Positions 8,617-15,994 of a stretch of DNA of 64,000 bases are shown here, one piece after another. Positions within the stretch are counted from its first letter, which is position 1; every line of letters begins with the position of its first letter. A program made the translations under genes and the position numbers. Origin of the DNA: Clostridia bacterium (GTDB lineage: Bacteria > Bacillota > Clostridia > Christensenellales > Borkfalkiaceae); NCBI GenBank assembly GCA_017407325.1, contig JAFQWV010000005.1, positions 1 through 64,000 of the forward strand. The letters are read 5' to 3'. Under the pieces are notes generated by a model. That model was not told the origin of the DNA. It made no database searches and was given only the letters and a program-made list of their open reading frames with translations.

Positions 8617-9711
8617 CTAACTAAAAATCGTTTCTTCTGACTCTCTTTCGAATAAGTGCATTTTTTCGAAATTGAATTTCACTTGAACTTCTTTATTTGC
8701 TTCAAGCTCAGTCTCTGCTGAAATTATCACGCTGAAATCGTTTAAAGTTTTTTGGTCGAGCTTTAGCGTTGCAACCTTGTATGCACCGTAATTATCAACG
8801 CTGTCAACCGTAGCAGTGATATCGCCGTCAGTTTCAACTATTTTCATATCTTCTGGGCGAATACCAACGGTAAGCTCTAAATCCTTAACTTCTTTAATTT
8901 TAGAAACAACGCTAGTTGGTAATTCAAAAGTTTTACCAAGCATTTCTAAGCTTGCACCGCTATCGGTTTTTACAAGATTAGCCGAGAAAAGCGCAATGTT
9001 TGGCGAGCCGATATAGCTTGCAACGAAAACGGTTTTTGGATTTAGATAGATATCCTTTGGAGTTCCGTCTTGCTCGATTTTACCGTTGTTTAAAACGATA
9101 AGTCTTGAAGCCATAGTCATAGCATCAATTTGGTCGCGCGTTGCGTAGATAAAAGTTGAGCCAAGTCTGTATTGAAGCTTTATAAGCTCTGAACGAACGC
9201 GTTTTGTAAGCGTATCGTCTAAGCTTGCCAAAACGTCGTCAAAAAGACAAACGTTCGGATCTCTTACAAGCGCCCTTGCAAGCGTAACACGCTGACGTTC
9301 AAGTGCGGTAAGTGTTTTAGGCTTTCTTTGTAAAATGTTTTCAATATCTAAAATACGCGCAATTTCACGCACTTTGATATTAATTTCTTCGTACGAAAGT
9401 TTTCTTAGCTTAAGACCGAACGCGATATTTTCATAAACGTTCGCAGGAAGCAGTTGTTGGTTTTGGAAAACCATCGCAAGATTTCTGTCTTTTGGCATAA
9501 GTTCGTTTGAAAGAGTATCTCCGATATAAAGACTTCCTTCGTCAATAGTGTCTAGACCTGCAATTAAGCGAAGTATCGCACTTTTACCTGAGCCAGTCGG
9601 TCCTAAAAGCACAACAAACTCGCCGTCATTGATTTCAAGGTTCAAATTTTCAATCGTCGTTTGACCTTCTACGTACGATTTTTTAACGTCAATAAGTTTA
9701 ATATTAGCCAT
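8617..9711 (-). CDS. MalK/UgpC-type ABC ATPase with degenerate catalytic motifs
   Basis: 364 residues: nucleotide-binding domain (1-235) plus C-terminal TOBE/OB regulatory domain, the layout of sugar-importer ATPases (FVASYIGSPN and VGIRPEDM are typical). Most catalytic motifs are altered. Walker A is GPTGSGKSA rather than GKST (residues 37-45); the LSGGQ signature is replaced by LTALERQ (134-140); the catalytic Glu after Walker B is Asp 159; the switch His is Arg 192 (codon CGC). The Q-loop Gln 83 and D-loop are kept. No permease or binding protein is adjacent. It may be an impaired ATPase or a regulatory pseudo-ATPase. AAAGGA precedes ATG 9711. Confidence 0.88.
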   Translation of the reverse strand: MANIKLIDVKKSYVEGQTTIENLNLEINDGEFVVLLGPTGSGKSAILRLIAGLDTIDEGSLYIGDTLSNELMPKDRNLAMVFQNQQLLPANVYENIAFGLKLRKLSYEEINIKVREIARILDIENILQRKPKTLTALERQRVTLARALVRDPNVCLFDDVLASLDDTLTKRVRSELIKLQYRLGSTFIYATRDQIDAMTMASRLIVLNNGKIEQDGTPKDIYLNPKTVFVASYIGSPNIALFSANLVKTDSGASLEMLGKTFELPTSVVSKIKEVKDLELTVGIRPEDMKIVETDGDITATVDSVDNYGAYKVATLKLDQKTLNDFSVIISAETELEANKEVQVKFNFEKMHLFERESEETIFS

Positions 9712-9899
9712 AAAATTTCCTTTAAATTTATTACTTAATCATTATAACATAAACGGTAAAAAATTACAATGGGCAAAATAACCTAAATTTAGGTAAAATT
9801 TTATATAAATTGCATAAAAAGTCTTTACATATATCAATTAATTAAAGTTTTTGTAAAAATTGTGAAAAGATATTTCATCTTTATTTTAGGGCTTTTTAG

Positions 9900-9928
9900 T
9901 TGCGAATAAGTTATTAATATGTTATACT
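9900..9928 (+). promoter_or_regulatory. Promoter of carbamoyltransferase-like gene
   Basis: TTGCGA (9900-9905) and TATACT (9923-9928), spacer 17. The rest of 9712-9899 is AT-rich divergent promoter DNA in which I see no further element. Confidence 0.6.
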
Positions 9929-9955
9929 TATAAAAACTTTAGTTTGGTGGTTATT

Positions 9956-10855
9956 ATGGATATAAACGGATACAGCATAAAAAACTTTCTCGAATCGGAC
10001 TCGATAATCTATATTCGCGAGTTATCGCAAAATGATTTGTTTGAAATTTTACAAAACGCGAAAATTTTAAAAACAAGAACTAAGTTTGGCGAAAAAATAA
10101 ACGACCTAGCGGGTAAAAACGCTCTACTTTTAACAAAGCACGACTTAGCAAAATTCAGAATTTCTTTTGAAGTTGCAACTCGCTCGCTATCAGGTAACCC
10201 AATCGTAAGCCCACTTGCAGGAAATAAGATTGAAGAAATTTTATCTAACAACTACTCGTTAAAAGTTATCGCTCGCTACGGTATTTCTTGCTGTGCTGTT
10301 GACACTGACGTTATAACGGATGCAGAAGTTATTTCAAAAGCGCTTGCCCTTCCAGTAGTTAACGCAAACGAAACGGCTGGACCTTGCCAAGCACTTTCCG
10401 TTGTTATGACGGTTTGGGAACATTTTTCTAAACTTGCAGGCTTAAAGGCAACCGTTATAGGCGACTTTACAAAGACTTATCCGTCGGTCTTATACGCTTT
10501 TGCTAAATGCGGTATTGATATAAAACTCGTTTGCCCAAAAAACTTAGCGCCAAGCGACGATATTATCGACTATATCAAACAATTTGCAGAAATTGAAATT
10601 TGCGAAGATTTGTCTTTAGCAATAAAGACCAGCGATATCGTATTTGCTTACGAAAACGATTTTGGTGACAGTTATAAAGTTACGCTCGACCTACTTGAAA
10701 ATGCAAAACCAAACGCAATTTATCTTCAAAACGTAACCGAAACTATGACCTCTTGCGATAGCGCCGTACTTGAGTGCGCAAAGAGCAAAATTTTTGAACA
10801 AGGCGAAAACGCTATGCACGTTTTGCGTTCTTGTATAAGCTTAATATCTAAATAA
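9956..10855 (+). CDS. Aspartate/ornithine carbamoyltransferase-fold protein lacking catalytic motifs
   Basis: 299 residues, aligning end to end with the carbamoyltransferase family (ISFEVATRSL corresponds to VSFEVAM, GPCQALS to HPCQALA). The carbamoyl-phosphate motif STRT is replaced by LAKF (residues 64-67), the catalytic His of HPCQ is Gly, and the HCLP substrate loop is absent (YLQNVTET). It is therefore probably not an active transcarbamylase. ATG 9956 follows GGTGG by five bases; the TTG at 9944 is upstream of that site. It probably forms an operon with the HD protein nine bases downstream. Confidence 0.8.
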   Translation: MDINGYSIKNFLESDSIIYIRELSQNDLFEILQNAKILKTRTKFGEKINDLAGKNALLLTKHDLAKFRISFEVATRSLSGNPIVSPLAGNKIEEILSNNYSLKVIARYGISCCAVDTDVITDAEVISKALALPVVNANETAGPCQALSVVMTVWEHFSKLAGLKATVIGDFTKTYPSVLYAFAKCGIDIKLVCPKNLAPSDDIIDYIKQFAEIEICEDLSLAIKTSDIVFAYENDFGDSYKVTLDLLENAKPNAIYLQNVTETMTSCDSAVLECAKSKIFEQGENAMHVLRSCISLISK

Positions 10856-10864
10856 GGAAAAATT

Positions 10865-11443
10865 ATGAATTACGACTTTTTTGCATTTCTATCCAGAATG
10901 AAATATATTCGTCGTTGGTGCTTGATGCACTCAATAACCGACGAGAACATTATGGAACACACCCAGCAAGTCGCGGTTATCGCTCACGCACTTGCGGTTA
11001 TTAAAAACACCTACTTCGGCGGAGCGGTAAATATCGAGAAAACCGTGCTATACGCCCTTTATCACGAAAGTGGCGAAGTAATTACGGGCGATTTACCAAC
11101 CCCTATCAAGTACTTTAACGAAGATATTCGCTCGGCGTATAAAGACTTAGAAAAGAACGCTTGCGAAAAACTTTTAAAGATGCTACCTGACGAACTAATT
11201 CCTGTTTACAGCGAATTAGTTTTACCTGATACCGATACTTACGAGTGGAAGATTGTCAAGTACGCCGACAGAATTTCAGCGTACATAAAGTGCCTTGAAG
11301 AAACGAAAGCAGGAAACAGCGAATTTAAAAAAGCAAAAGTTTCTATCGAAAAAGATATACTATCTTTCGATAGCCCTGAAGTTAAATATTTTATGGAAAA
11401 ATTTATTCCAGCCTACAAAAAAACCTTAGACGAACTTGAGTAG
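10865..11443 (+). CDS. YfbR-like HD-domain 5'-deoxynucleotidase
   Basis: 192 residues, the length of E. coli YfbR (a 5'-deoxyribonucleotidase). Conserved blocks include RWCLM, EHTQQVA (His 32), EVITGDLPTPIKYFN and KYADRISAYIKCLEE. The HD metal pair is His 67-Glu 68 instead of His-Asp, a conservative but unusual change at a metal ligand. GGAAAAATT precedes the ATG. Its stop codon overlaps the first hairpin of array A3. Nucleotide-pool maintenance is the family role; linkage with the carbamoyltransferase-like gene is unexplained. Confidence 0.85.
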   Translation: MNYDFFAFLSRMKYIRRWCLMHSITDENIMEHTQQVAVIAHALAVIKNTYFGGAVNIEKTVLYALYHESGEVITGDLPTPIKYFNEDIRSAYKDLEKNACEKLLKMLPDELIPVYSELVLPDTDTYEWKIVKYADRISAYIKCLEETKAGNSEFKKAKVSIEKDILSFDSPEVKYFMEKFIPAYKKTLDELE

Positions 11444-11656
11444 TGTGCCACACTACAACTATATTTGCCTAACGGCAAGTTATATTGCTTTCGCAGTTAT
11501 ATTTTTCTATAAAAAGTGTTATTTCCCTTTCGGGAAGTTGGCAAATATAATATAACTTTAACTTTGTTAAAATATAACTTTTAGATTTACTCTAAAAATA
11601 TAACTGTTTGCTATGCAAACAATATCACTTGCTTTTAATTTACATTTAGCATTAAA
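11440..11656. repeat. Hairpin-linker array A3
   Basis: It starts with GTAGTGTGCCACACTAC overlapping the yfbR-like stop. Further hairpins such as TTGCC-TAAC-GGCAA, TTCCC-TTTC-GGGAA, TTTAAC-TTT-GTTAAA and TGTTTGC-TAT-GCAAACA follow. They are separated by GTTATAT in the first half and by ATATAAC/ATATCAC in the second, so the linker flips orientation in the middle. There is no coding potential. Confidence 0.85.
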
Positions 11657-11661
11657 AAATC

Positions 11662-11695
11662 AAGCGGTAATCGCCTTATAGCGCGATTACCGCTT
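11662..11695. terminator. Repeated hairpin terminator, copy 1
   Basis: AAGCGGTAATCGC (11662-11674) pairs with GCGATTACCGCTT (11683-11695). Arms and loop are identical to the hairpins at 12717 and 14404. It overlaps the stop codon of the SLOG gene. Confidence 0.75.
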
Positions 11696-12176
11696 AATTT
11701 TTGCTTAAAACTATTATGTTCTTCCTTTTTTTCATTGCATAATTTAATGCAACTTTTGTTCCGCTATTTCTTCTTACCCCTTTATAATTTCTAGGCTTAT
11801 AATTTTCTTCATAATAAAAAACGCAAAAATCAGAGTTATTAATCATATACTCATTTCGTTTTATGTACGATAACCTGTTTGAATTTTTTACGCAATCGGG
11901 ATAAATAGTTTCGTCATATATTTCATGCAGATATTCTTCGTAATACGGCGTAAGATTTTCATACATACTTCTTACGTATATTCTCACGATATGGTTGTAT
12001 TTATTTTTCAGCTCTGAAACTATGTCATAGCATAAATCGTTAAATTGACTTTTACTACCAAACATAAACCTACTAACACCCTTATTTACAATTAAATCTT
12101 CAATAATTAATTGCAAATCGTTAATTAGTTTTTCACTTTCTTCAATTTTTCTGTGTCCAATAAAACAACAATTCAT
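11694..12176 (-). CDS. SLOG-fold (DUF1273/YpsA-like) protein
   Basis: 160 residues. The opening MNCCFIGHRKI and later MFGSKSQFNDL, NSDFCVFYYEEN and SGTKVALNYAMKKRKNIIVL match the Rossmann-like SLOG superfamily, whose members bind nucleotides or nucleotide-derived signals and often occur in immunity or regulatory loci. No effector domain is fused. It is divergently transcribed from an XRE gene, with a perfect -35/-10 promoter and a shared inverted repeat between them. Confidence 0.72.
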   Translation of the reverse strand: MNCCFIGHRKIEESEKLINDLQLIIEDLIVNKGVSRFMFGSKSQFNDLCYDIVSELKNKYNHIVRIYVRSMYENLTPYYEEYLHEIYDETIYPDCVKNSNRLSYIKRNEYMINNSDFCVFYYEENYKPRNYKGVRRNSGTKVALNYAMKKRKNIIVLSKN

Positions 12177-12194
12177 TTTTTTACTTTATTGCAA

Positions 12195-12226
12195 TTTGCT
12201 ATATTTTTTAATAATTATATAGCAAA
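12195..12226. promoter_or_regulatory. Inverted-repeat operator between SLOG and XRE genes
   Basis: TTTGCTATAT (12195-12204) and ATATAGCAAA (12217-12226) are perfect 10-bp arms with a 12-bp centre. They cover the -10 region of the SLOG promoter, so binding would repress it. Confidence 0.65.
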
Positions 12227-12242
12227 AGGTTATAATTGTCAA
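12214..12242 (-). promoter_or_regulatory. Consensus promoter of SLOG gene
   Basis: On the minus strand TTGACA (12242-12237), 17-bp spacer, TATAAT (12219-12214). A second TATAAT at 12231-12236 on the plus strand could serve the XRE gene, with a poor -35. Confidence 0.78.
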
Positions 12243-12252
12243 TAGGGAAAAG

Positions 12253-12465
12253 ATGTTTATGTATATATTTCAGAAACGTTTAATCGAACAAAGAAAACTT
12301 AACAATTTAACTCAAACACAAGTTGCAGAATATTTAAACGTTAAACAGCCGTCGTATATTCGTTACGAAAACGGAACGAGCGAGCCTAGTTTTGAAAACT
12401 TAGTTAAACTTGCCGACCTTTTCGACGTTACAACCGACTATCTCTTAGGTAGATCAGAATATTAA
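12253..12465 (+). CDS. XRE-family transcriptional regulator
   Basis: 70 residues, essentially only the helix-turn-helix domain (LTQTQVAEYLNVKQPSYIRYE), ending LFDVTTDYLLGRSEY, a typical Cro/C1-type terminus. It starts a two-gene unit with another HTH gene four bases downstream. It probably binds the inverted repeat at 12195-12226 and controls the divergent SLOG gene and itself; this is inference from position. Confidence 0.85.
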   Translation: MFMYIFQKRLIEQRKLNNLTQTQVAEYLNVKQPSYIRYENGTSEPSFENLVKLADLFDVTTDYLLGRSEY

Positions 12466-12469
12466 AGTT

Positions 12470-12706
12470 ATGAAACTACAGGAAGCAGTTGCAAAAAGAA
12501 TAATTGAATTTTGCAAAAAAGAACAAATTACACCAAATAAATTAGCAACCCGTAGCGGTATTATACAATCAACCGTAAACAGTATTTTTTCTGGCAGAAG
12601 TAAGAACCCAAAACTTGGAACAATTCAAAATTTATGTCAAGGGCTGAACATTAGTTTAAAAGAATTTTTTGACAGCCCACTGTTTGACGATATCGACGAC
12701 AACTAA
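12470..12706 (+). CDS. XRE-family transcriptional regulator, second gene of pair
   Basis: 78 residues with an HTH (TPNKLATRSGIIQSTVNSIF) and the KNPKLGTIQNLCQGLNISLKEFF pattern seen in small phage-type regulators. The acidic C-terminus ends DDIDDN. It lacks its own ribosome site and is probably coupled to the preceding gene. The target is unknown. Confidence 0.82.
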   Translation: MKLQEAVAKRIIEFCKKEQITPNKLATRSGIIQSTVNSIFSGRSKNPKLGTIQNLCQGLNISLKEFFDSPLFDDIDDN

Positions 12707-12716
12707 ACAAAAAAAC

Positions 12717-12750
12717 AAGCGGTAATCGCCTTATAGCGCGATTACCGCTT
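12717..12750. terminator. Repeated hairpin terminator, copy 2
   Basis: Same stem and loop as copies at 11662 and 14404. On the minus strand the stem is followed by a T-run (TTGTTTTTTTG), on the plus strand by a weaker one, so it can serve both convergent XRE genes. Confidence 0.8.
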
Positions 12751-12756
12751 TAAATT

Positions 12757-12963
12757 TTAATATTCCGTTCTACCCAGCAAATAATCTACACTTACGTTAA
12801 AAAAATCTGCCAGTTTAACTAAATTTGGCGCAGTAGGCTCGCTTTTATCCGTTTCCCAATAACAAACAATAGCAAAACTTACACCAATTTGCTTAGCAAG
12901 AGATGCTTGTGATAATCCCTTTTCTTTCCTTTGCTCAATTAATCGTTCTGCAAAAATCTTCAT
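12757..12963 (-). CDS. XRE-family transcriptional regulator (operator-linked)
   Basis: 68 residues, a stand-alone Cro/C1 HTH (LSQASLAKQIGVSFAIVCYWE) ending FFNVSVDYLLGRTEY, nearly the same terminus as the 12253 protein. ATG 12963 is chosen because it begins at the conserved helix; the longer frame to 13011 would extend through the promoter and operators. With -10 at 12978-12973, transcription would start almost at the ATG and no ribosome site is visible, so the mRNA may be leaderless. It is divergent from a lipoprotein gene and probably represses both. Confidence 0.83.
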   Translation of the reverse strand: MKIFAERLIEQRKEKGLSQASLAKQIGVSFAIVCYWETDKSEPTAPNLVKLADFFNVSVDYLLGRTEY

Positions 12964-12977
12964 AATAATATCATTAT

Positions 12978-13021
12978 ACTCAATATATTTAGTAAAATAC
13001 TTGACACTCAATATATTGAGT
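12978..13021. promoter_or_regulatory. Two 16-bp palindromic operators
   Basis: ACTCAATATATTTAGT (12978-12993) and ACTCAATATATTGAGT (13006-13021) start 28 bp apart. The second is a perfect palindrome located in the spacer of the plus-strand promoter; the first overlaps the -10 of the XRE gene. Confidence 0.8.
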
Positions 13022-13029
13022 AGTATAAT
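13001..13029 (+). promoter_or_regulatory. Consensus promoter of DUF6273-like lipoprotein gene
   Basis: TTGACA (13001-13006), 17 bp, TATAAT (13024-13029). The palindromic operator occupies the spacer. AAGGAG precedes ATG 13051. Confidence 0.9.
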
Positions 13030-13050
13030 TGCTAAAAAGGAGAAAATTTT

Positions 13051-13923
13051 ATGAAAAGAATGATTTGTTTATTTTTAATGCTTGTATTATGCATTTCAAC
13101 TTGCTCATGCAGAGGCGAAAATTCACATTTATACAAGATAAAGGGCAATTATATTTATTTTGGTAGTTTTCCTACCTCTCTTAAAGCTGATAATGTTTCT
13201 ATTTCATATGACGCAGATTCAAACGGATATTATCTAGGTAGTGATAACGAATATTATGTTAAGCAAACTGTCAAATTAGCGGACCAAAACGAATTATCTG
13301 CATACGTAAACAATGGTATTATTTTTAATAATAGAACATATTATTTCAAAGTTGAAAAAATTAAATGGAAAATAATTTCAAAACAAAATGATATTGCATT
13401 ATTACACTGCGATAATATAATTTTCGCTAATGCATTTAAATCAAGTACAGGTAACACCCCTTTTAGTAATAATAATTATGAAAATAGCGACATAAGAAAA
13501 TGGCTCACAACCGATTTTTATAATTCAGCTTTTACAAAAGAAGAAAAAGAAATAATCAAACGCACTGCTGTTGACAATTCTTACGAATCATCCCCCATAT
13601 CGGCTAGTCAATTTTGTTGTAATGATACAAACGACAATGTGTTTTTATTGAGTTATAAAGATGTGCTTAATAAAGCTTATGACTTCTCGAGCAATACTTA
13701 TGCGGACGATTCTCGTATTAAAAAAGCAACAGATTATGCAATCGCTTGTGGCGCAAGTGTAAATTACGATAGTTTTGATACTGAAGGAACTTGGATGCTC
13801 CGCTCTCCGTCAGATACAAAATATACAATTATAAGCATTGATAGAGAAGGAACAATACAAAAGAATAAACTATCTTCGTCAGAGGCACTAGGAATAGTTC
13901 CAGCAATTCAAATTTATTTATAA
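13051..13923 (+). CDS. Lipoprotein with DUF6273-like domain
   Basis: 290 residues. The signal peptide ends at the lipobox-like ISTC or CSC (about residues 17-22). The mature part begins with a YIYFGSFP segment, and the body contains IKWKIISKQ, NSDIRKWL and the C-terminal WMLRSPSD-type block. These recur in DUF6273 proteins, often surface-exposed in Firmicutes and of unknown role. Promoter and operators indicate tight control by the neighbouring XRE repressor. It is followed 12 bases later by a membrane-anchored protein. Confidence 0.78.
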   Translation: MKRMICLFLMLVLCISTCSCRGENSHLYKIKGNYIYFGSFPTSLKADNVSISYDADSNGYYLGSDNEYYVKQTVKLADQNELSAYVNNGIIFNNRTYYFKVEKIKWKIISKQNDIALLHCDNIIFANAFKSSTGNTPFSNNNYENSDIRKWLTTDFYNSAFTKEEKEIIKRTAVDNSYESSPISASQFCCNDTNDNVFLLSYKDVLNKAYDFSSNTYADDSRIKKATDYAIACGASVNYDSFDTEGTWMLRSPSDTKYTIISIDREGTIQKNKLSSSEALGIVPAIQIYL

Positions 13924-13935
13924 AGGTAATAATCT

Positions 13936-14397
13936 ATGGCAAATATTTTTAAAGATAAAAAATTTACGTCATTAATGTCTGTAACTTTAGCACTTATTAT
14001 CGTAGTGATATGCTCAATAGTAATAATTAAAGAAAGAAAACTCGCACCTTACAACACGAGCACACCGTTTTTAATTAATAGATGGGCAAATGAAAACGAT
14101 TTTATTATTGACGGTAGCACGCTTATTTCTTTTAACCCTAAAATCACGTTAAGACCGAAATACAATATTAAAAATCTACAAATATTAATAAGATATTTAG
14201 ACGCTAACGGCAACGTAGTTTATTCGTCGTCAACGCAAACGTTCGGAGATGTTTCTGCCGGCGGAGAATACGAACTTAAAATAACTTTATTAGATATTGG
14301 CTCTCTTTTATTTTCAAAAGTTGAAGATGCTAGAATAGACGTAGTTTCTGGAACAGTTTTTAGATTACAAAGAAAAGTAAATTATCTTCAACAATAA
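13936..14397 (+). CDS. Membrane-anchored extracytoplasmic protein, FxLYD-like
   Basis: 153 residues. One N-terminal membrane helix (about 13-33) is followed by an extracellular beta-domain with NLQILIRYLDANGNVVYSSS and GGEYELKI, resembling FxLYD-type domains of Firmicute surface proteins. No enzymatic residues are seen. It probably shares the operator-controlled transcript of the preceding lipoprotein. Confidence 0.68.
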   Translation: MANIFKDKKFTSLMSVTLALIIVVICSIVIIKERKLAPYNTSTPFLINRWANENDFIIDGSTLISFNPKITLRPKYNIKNLQILIRYLDANGNVVYSSSTQTFGDVSAGGEYELKITLLDIGSLLFSKVEDARIDVVSGTVFRLQRKVNYLQQ

Positions 14398-14403
14398 AAA
14401 AAC

Positions 14404-14437
14404 AAGCGGTAATCGCCTTATAGCGCGATTACCGCTT
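14404..14437. terminator. Repeated hairpin terminator, copy 3
   Basis: AAGCGGTAATCGC / GCGATTACCGCTT, identical in stem and loop to the copies at 11662 and 12717. It ends the lipoprotein operon and is convergent with the membrane-protein gene at 14451. Confidence 0.8.
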
Positions 14438-14450
14438 TAAATTTTCCTTT

Positions 14451-15122
14451 TTATTTAGATGCTTTCTTTAATTGCTTCTTTAATTTTCTTTGTTCTTTTT
14501 TAGATAACGGCTTATCGCCTTCTAATAAAAGAAGTTCTTTACCTTTTTCAAGTTCAGGAGTTTTTTTCTTTCTTGAGAAAAACGATTTTATTTTACTTTT
14601 AACACCGCTTGCCACTTTAAAAGGCTTGACAACGGCATCTCTGACTTTTAAAAACGGCTCGATATCCTTTTGGAAAGCGGAAAGAAGAATATCTTTTTGT
14701 TTTCTTATTATATAAATTAAAATTTCCGTTACGACTTGGAAAAACCAACCTATAACCATAAACGCAACGAGTAGTAACGAAAAGAAGGAAACGTTTTCAT
14801 AAGTTGAATAAATTCCGTAGATAGCGACAAACAGAGTAAACATTTTTATTACTATTTTCGACCATTTAGTAATCGTTCGTGCTTTAAGTTTTACTTTGAT
14901 AGCAATTTTATTTTTATTGTAATAAGTTGCCAAGAACACGATAAAATAGCCTACGGTAATGACAAGTAGCAGAATATTTACCCAAAGTATTCCCCTATGC
15001 GTAAAGCAAGCGTAAAAGAGATAGAAGATATTAATTAAATTAGTAGCAATCGAAAAAGCAAAGCCAATTCGTTTAATATCTGCTAGCATTTTGTTTAAAA
15101 CTAATTTCGTGTTATCAAACAT
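14451..15122 (-). CDS. Four-helix membrane protein with basic tail, unknown function
   Basis: 223 residues. About four hydrophobic segments occupy residues 17-150, followed by a strongly basic tail (SFFSRKKK, KKEQRKLKKQLKKASK). I recognise no family motif. AAAGGGGGC precedes ATG 15122. The basic tail could contact nucleic acid or anionic lipid, which is speculation. Confidence 0.65.
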   Translation of the reverse strand: MFDNTKLVLNKMLADIKRIGFAFSIATNLINIFYLFYACFTHRGILWVNILLLVITVGYFIVFLATYYNKNKIAIKVKLKARTITKWSKIVIKMFTLFVAIYGIYSTYENVSFFSLLLVAFMVIGWFFQVVTEILIYIIRKQKDILLSAFQKDIEPFLKVRDAVVKPFKVASGVKSKIKSFFSRKKKTPELEKGKELLLLEGDKPLSKKEQRKLKKQLKKASK

Positions 15123-15210
15123 AGCCTTGCCCCCTTTAGTAATATTTAAATTTTACACTAATTACAAAAATTCGTCAATAATTTTTAGTTGTAATTATTT
15201 GACTTTAATA

Positions 15211-15239
15211 TTGACAATAAAAACAACAAATTATATAAT
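15211..15239 (+). promoter_or_regulatory. Consensus promoter of small membrane protein gene
   Basis: TTGACA (15211-15216), 17 bp, TATAAT (15234-15239). AAGGAG at 15261-15266. Confidence 0.9.
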
Positions 15240-15272
15240 GATATTAATAAATAATTTTTTAAGGAGAACATT

Positions 15273-15776
15273 ATGAAAAAAAGAGTACCTTTTTTAGTCC
15301 TATTTATCGTATGCTTCGCATTGGCGGGCTTTTTCCTGCTTTTTTCAGGAATAATGGCGCTTTCCAATATGGTATTTACAAACGAAAGTTTATTAACTGA
15401 AGAAAAAGCAACGATAAAGTCCATAAAGCGCGACAGCGATTTCGTTTACGTATACGTAAACAGTCAAACGAACCCAATCTGCTTTTACGAAAACGAAGAA
15501 TTTGCAAATACTGACGCCGTAAGTTTATTAAAAACTGGCGTGACCGTAACTTATATAGCAAACGAATCTGCGACGTTTACGCTTAACAACGGACCTACGT
15601 CTTTAGTTGCAACAAGTTTAAAGGTCGGCTCCGTTGAGATTATCAATCAAGAAACAGGACCTTTCCCTGTATACATATCAAATAAAGTAACTACCGTATT
15701 TTTAGTTATATCATTAGTTTTATTAGCCGGCGGTATAGTATTTACGATAGTTTTCAAAAAATTAAAACGCAGATAG
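15273..15776 (+). CDS. Two-helix membrane protein, DUF3592-like topology
   Basis: 167 residues with membrane helices at about 8-32 and 138-160 bracketing a beta-rich external region of about 100 residues. This topology resembles DUF3592 proteins, but sequence support is weak. Function is unknown. It has its own consensus promoter and is followed by the GAACGC-TTAC-GCGTTC hairpin and a bidirectional terminator. Confidence 0.7.
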   Translation: MKKRVPFLVLFIVCFALAGFFLLFSGIMALSNMVFTNESLLTEEKATIKSIKRDSDFVYVYVNSQTNPICFYENEEFANTDAVSLLKTGVTVTYIANESATFTLNNGPTSLVATSLKVGSVEIINQETGPFPVYISNKVTTVFLVISLVLLAGGIVFTIVFKKLKRR

Positions 15777-15857
15777 TCGAAAGTAAAGGTCGTGAACGCT
15801 TACGCGTTCCGTGATTATTATATAGTTTTTTTCTAAAGATAATAACAACACAATATT

Positions 15858-15884
15858 AAAAGCGTTCGTTTTACGAACGCTTTT
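15858..15884. terminator. Bidirectional terminator
   Basis: AAAAGCGTTCGT (15858-15869) and ACGAACGCTTTT (15873-15884) form a perfect stem with a TTT loop. Confidence 0.82.
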
Positions 15885-15901
15885 ATCTTTTTATAACAGA
15901 C

Positions 15902-15994
15902 TTAAAAGACTTAGAAACAAGGTCGGGCAACCCGACGGTTATGTTTTTTTGTATATATAAGCGCCAGGCGACACGACTGGCAGGTCGCCTGCCT
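15902..15994. repeat. Partial copy of the structured 3'-UTR element, hairpin-rich
   Basis: It begins with AAAAGACTTAGAAACAAG and a GTCGGG-CAA-CCCGAC hairpin followed by GGTTATG, then a second palindromic block around 15963-15993. The same opening and the same GTCGGGCAACCCGAC hairpin occur at 36191-36235. There is no coding content. Confidence 0.6.

Noticed and set aside
8617..9711. Frameshift or sequencing error as the cause of the odd ABC ATPase motifs
   Set aside because: The frame is continuous for 364 residues, family spacing is kept and substitutions are spread over four separate motifs.
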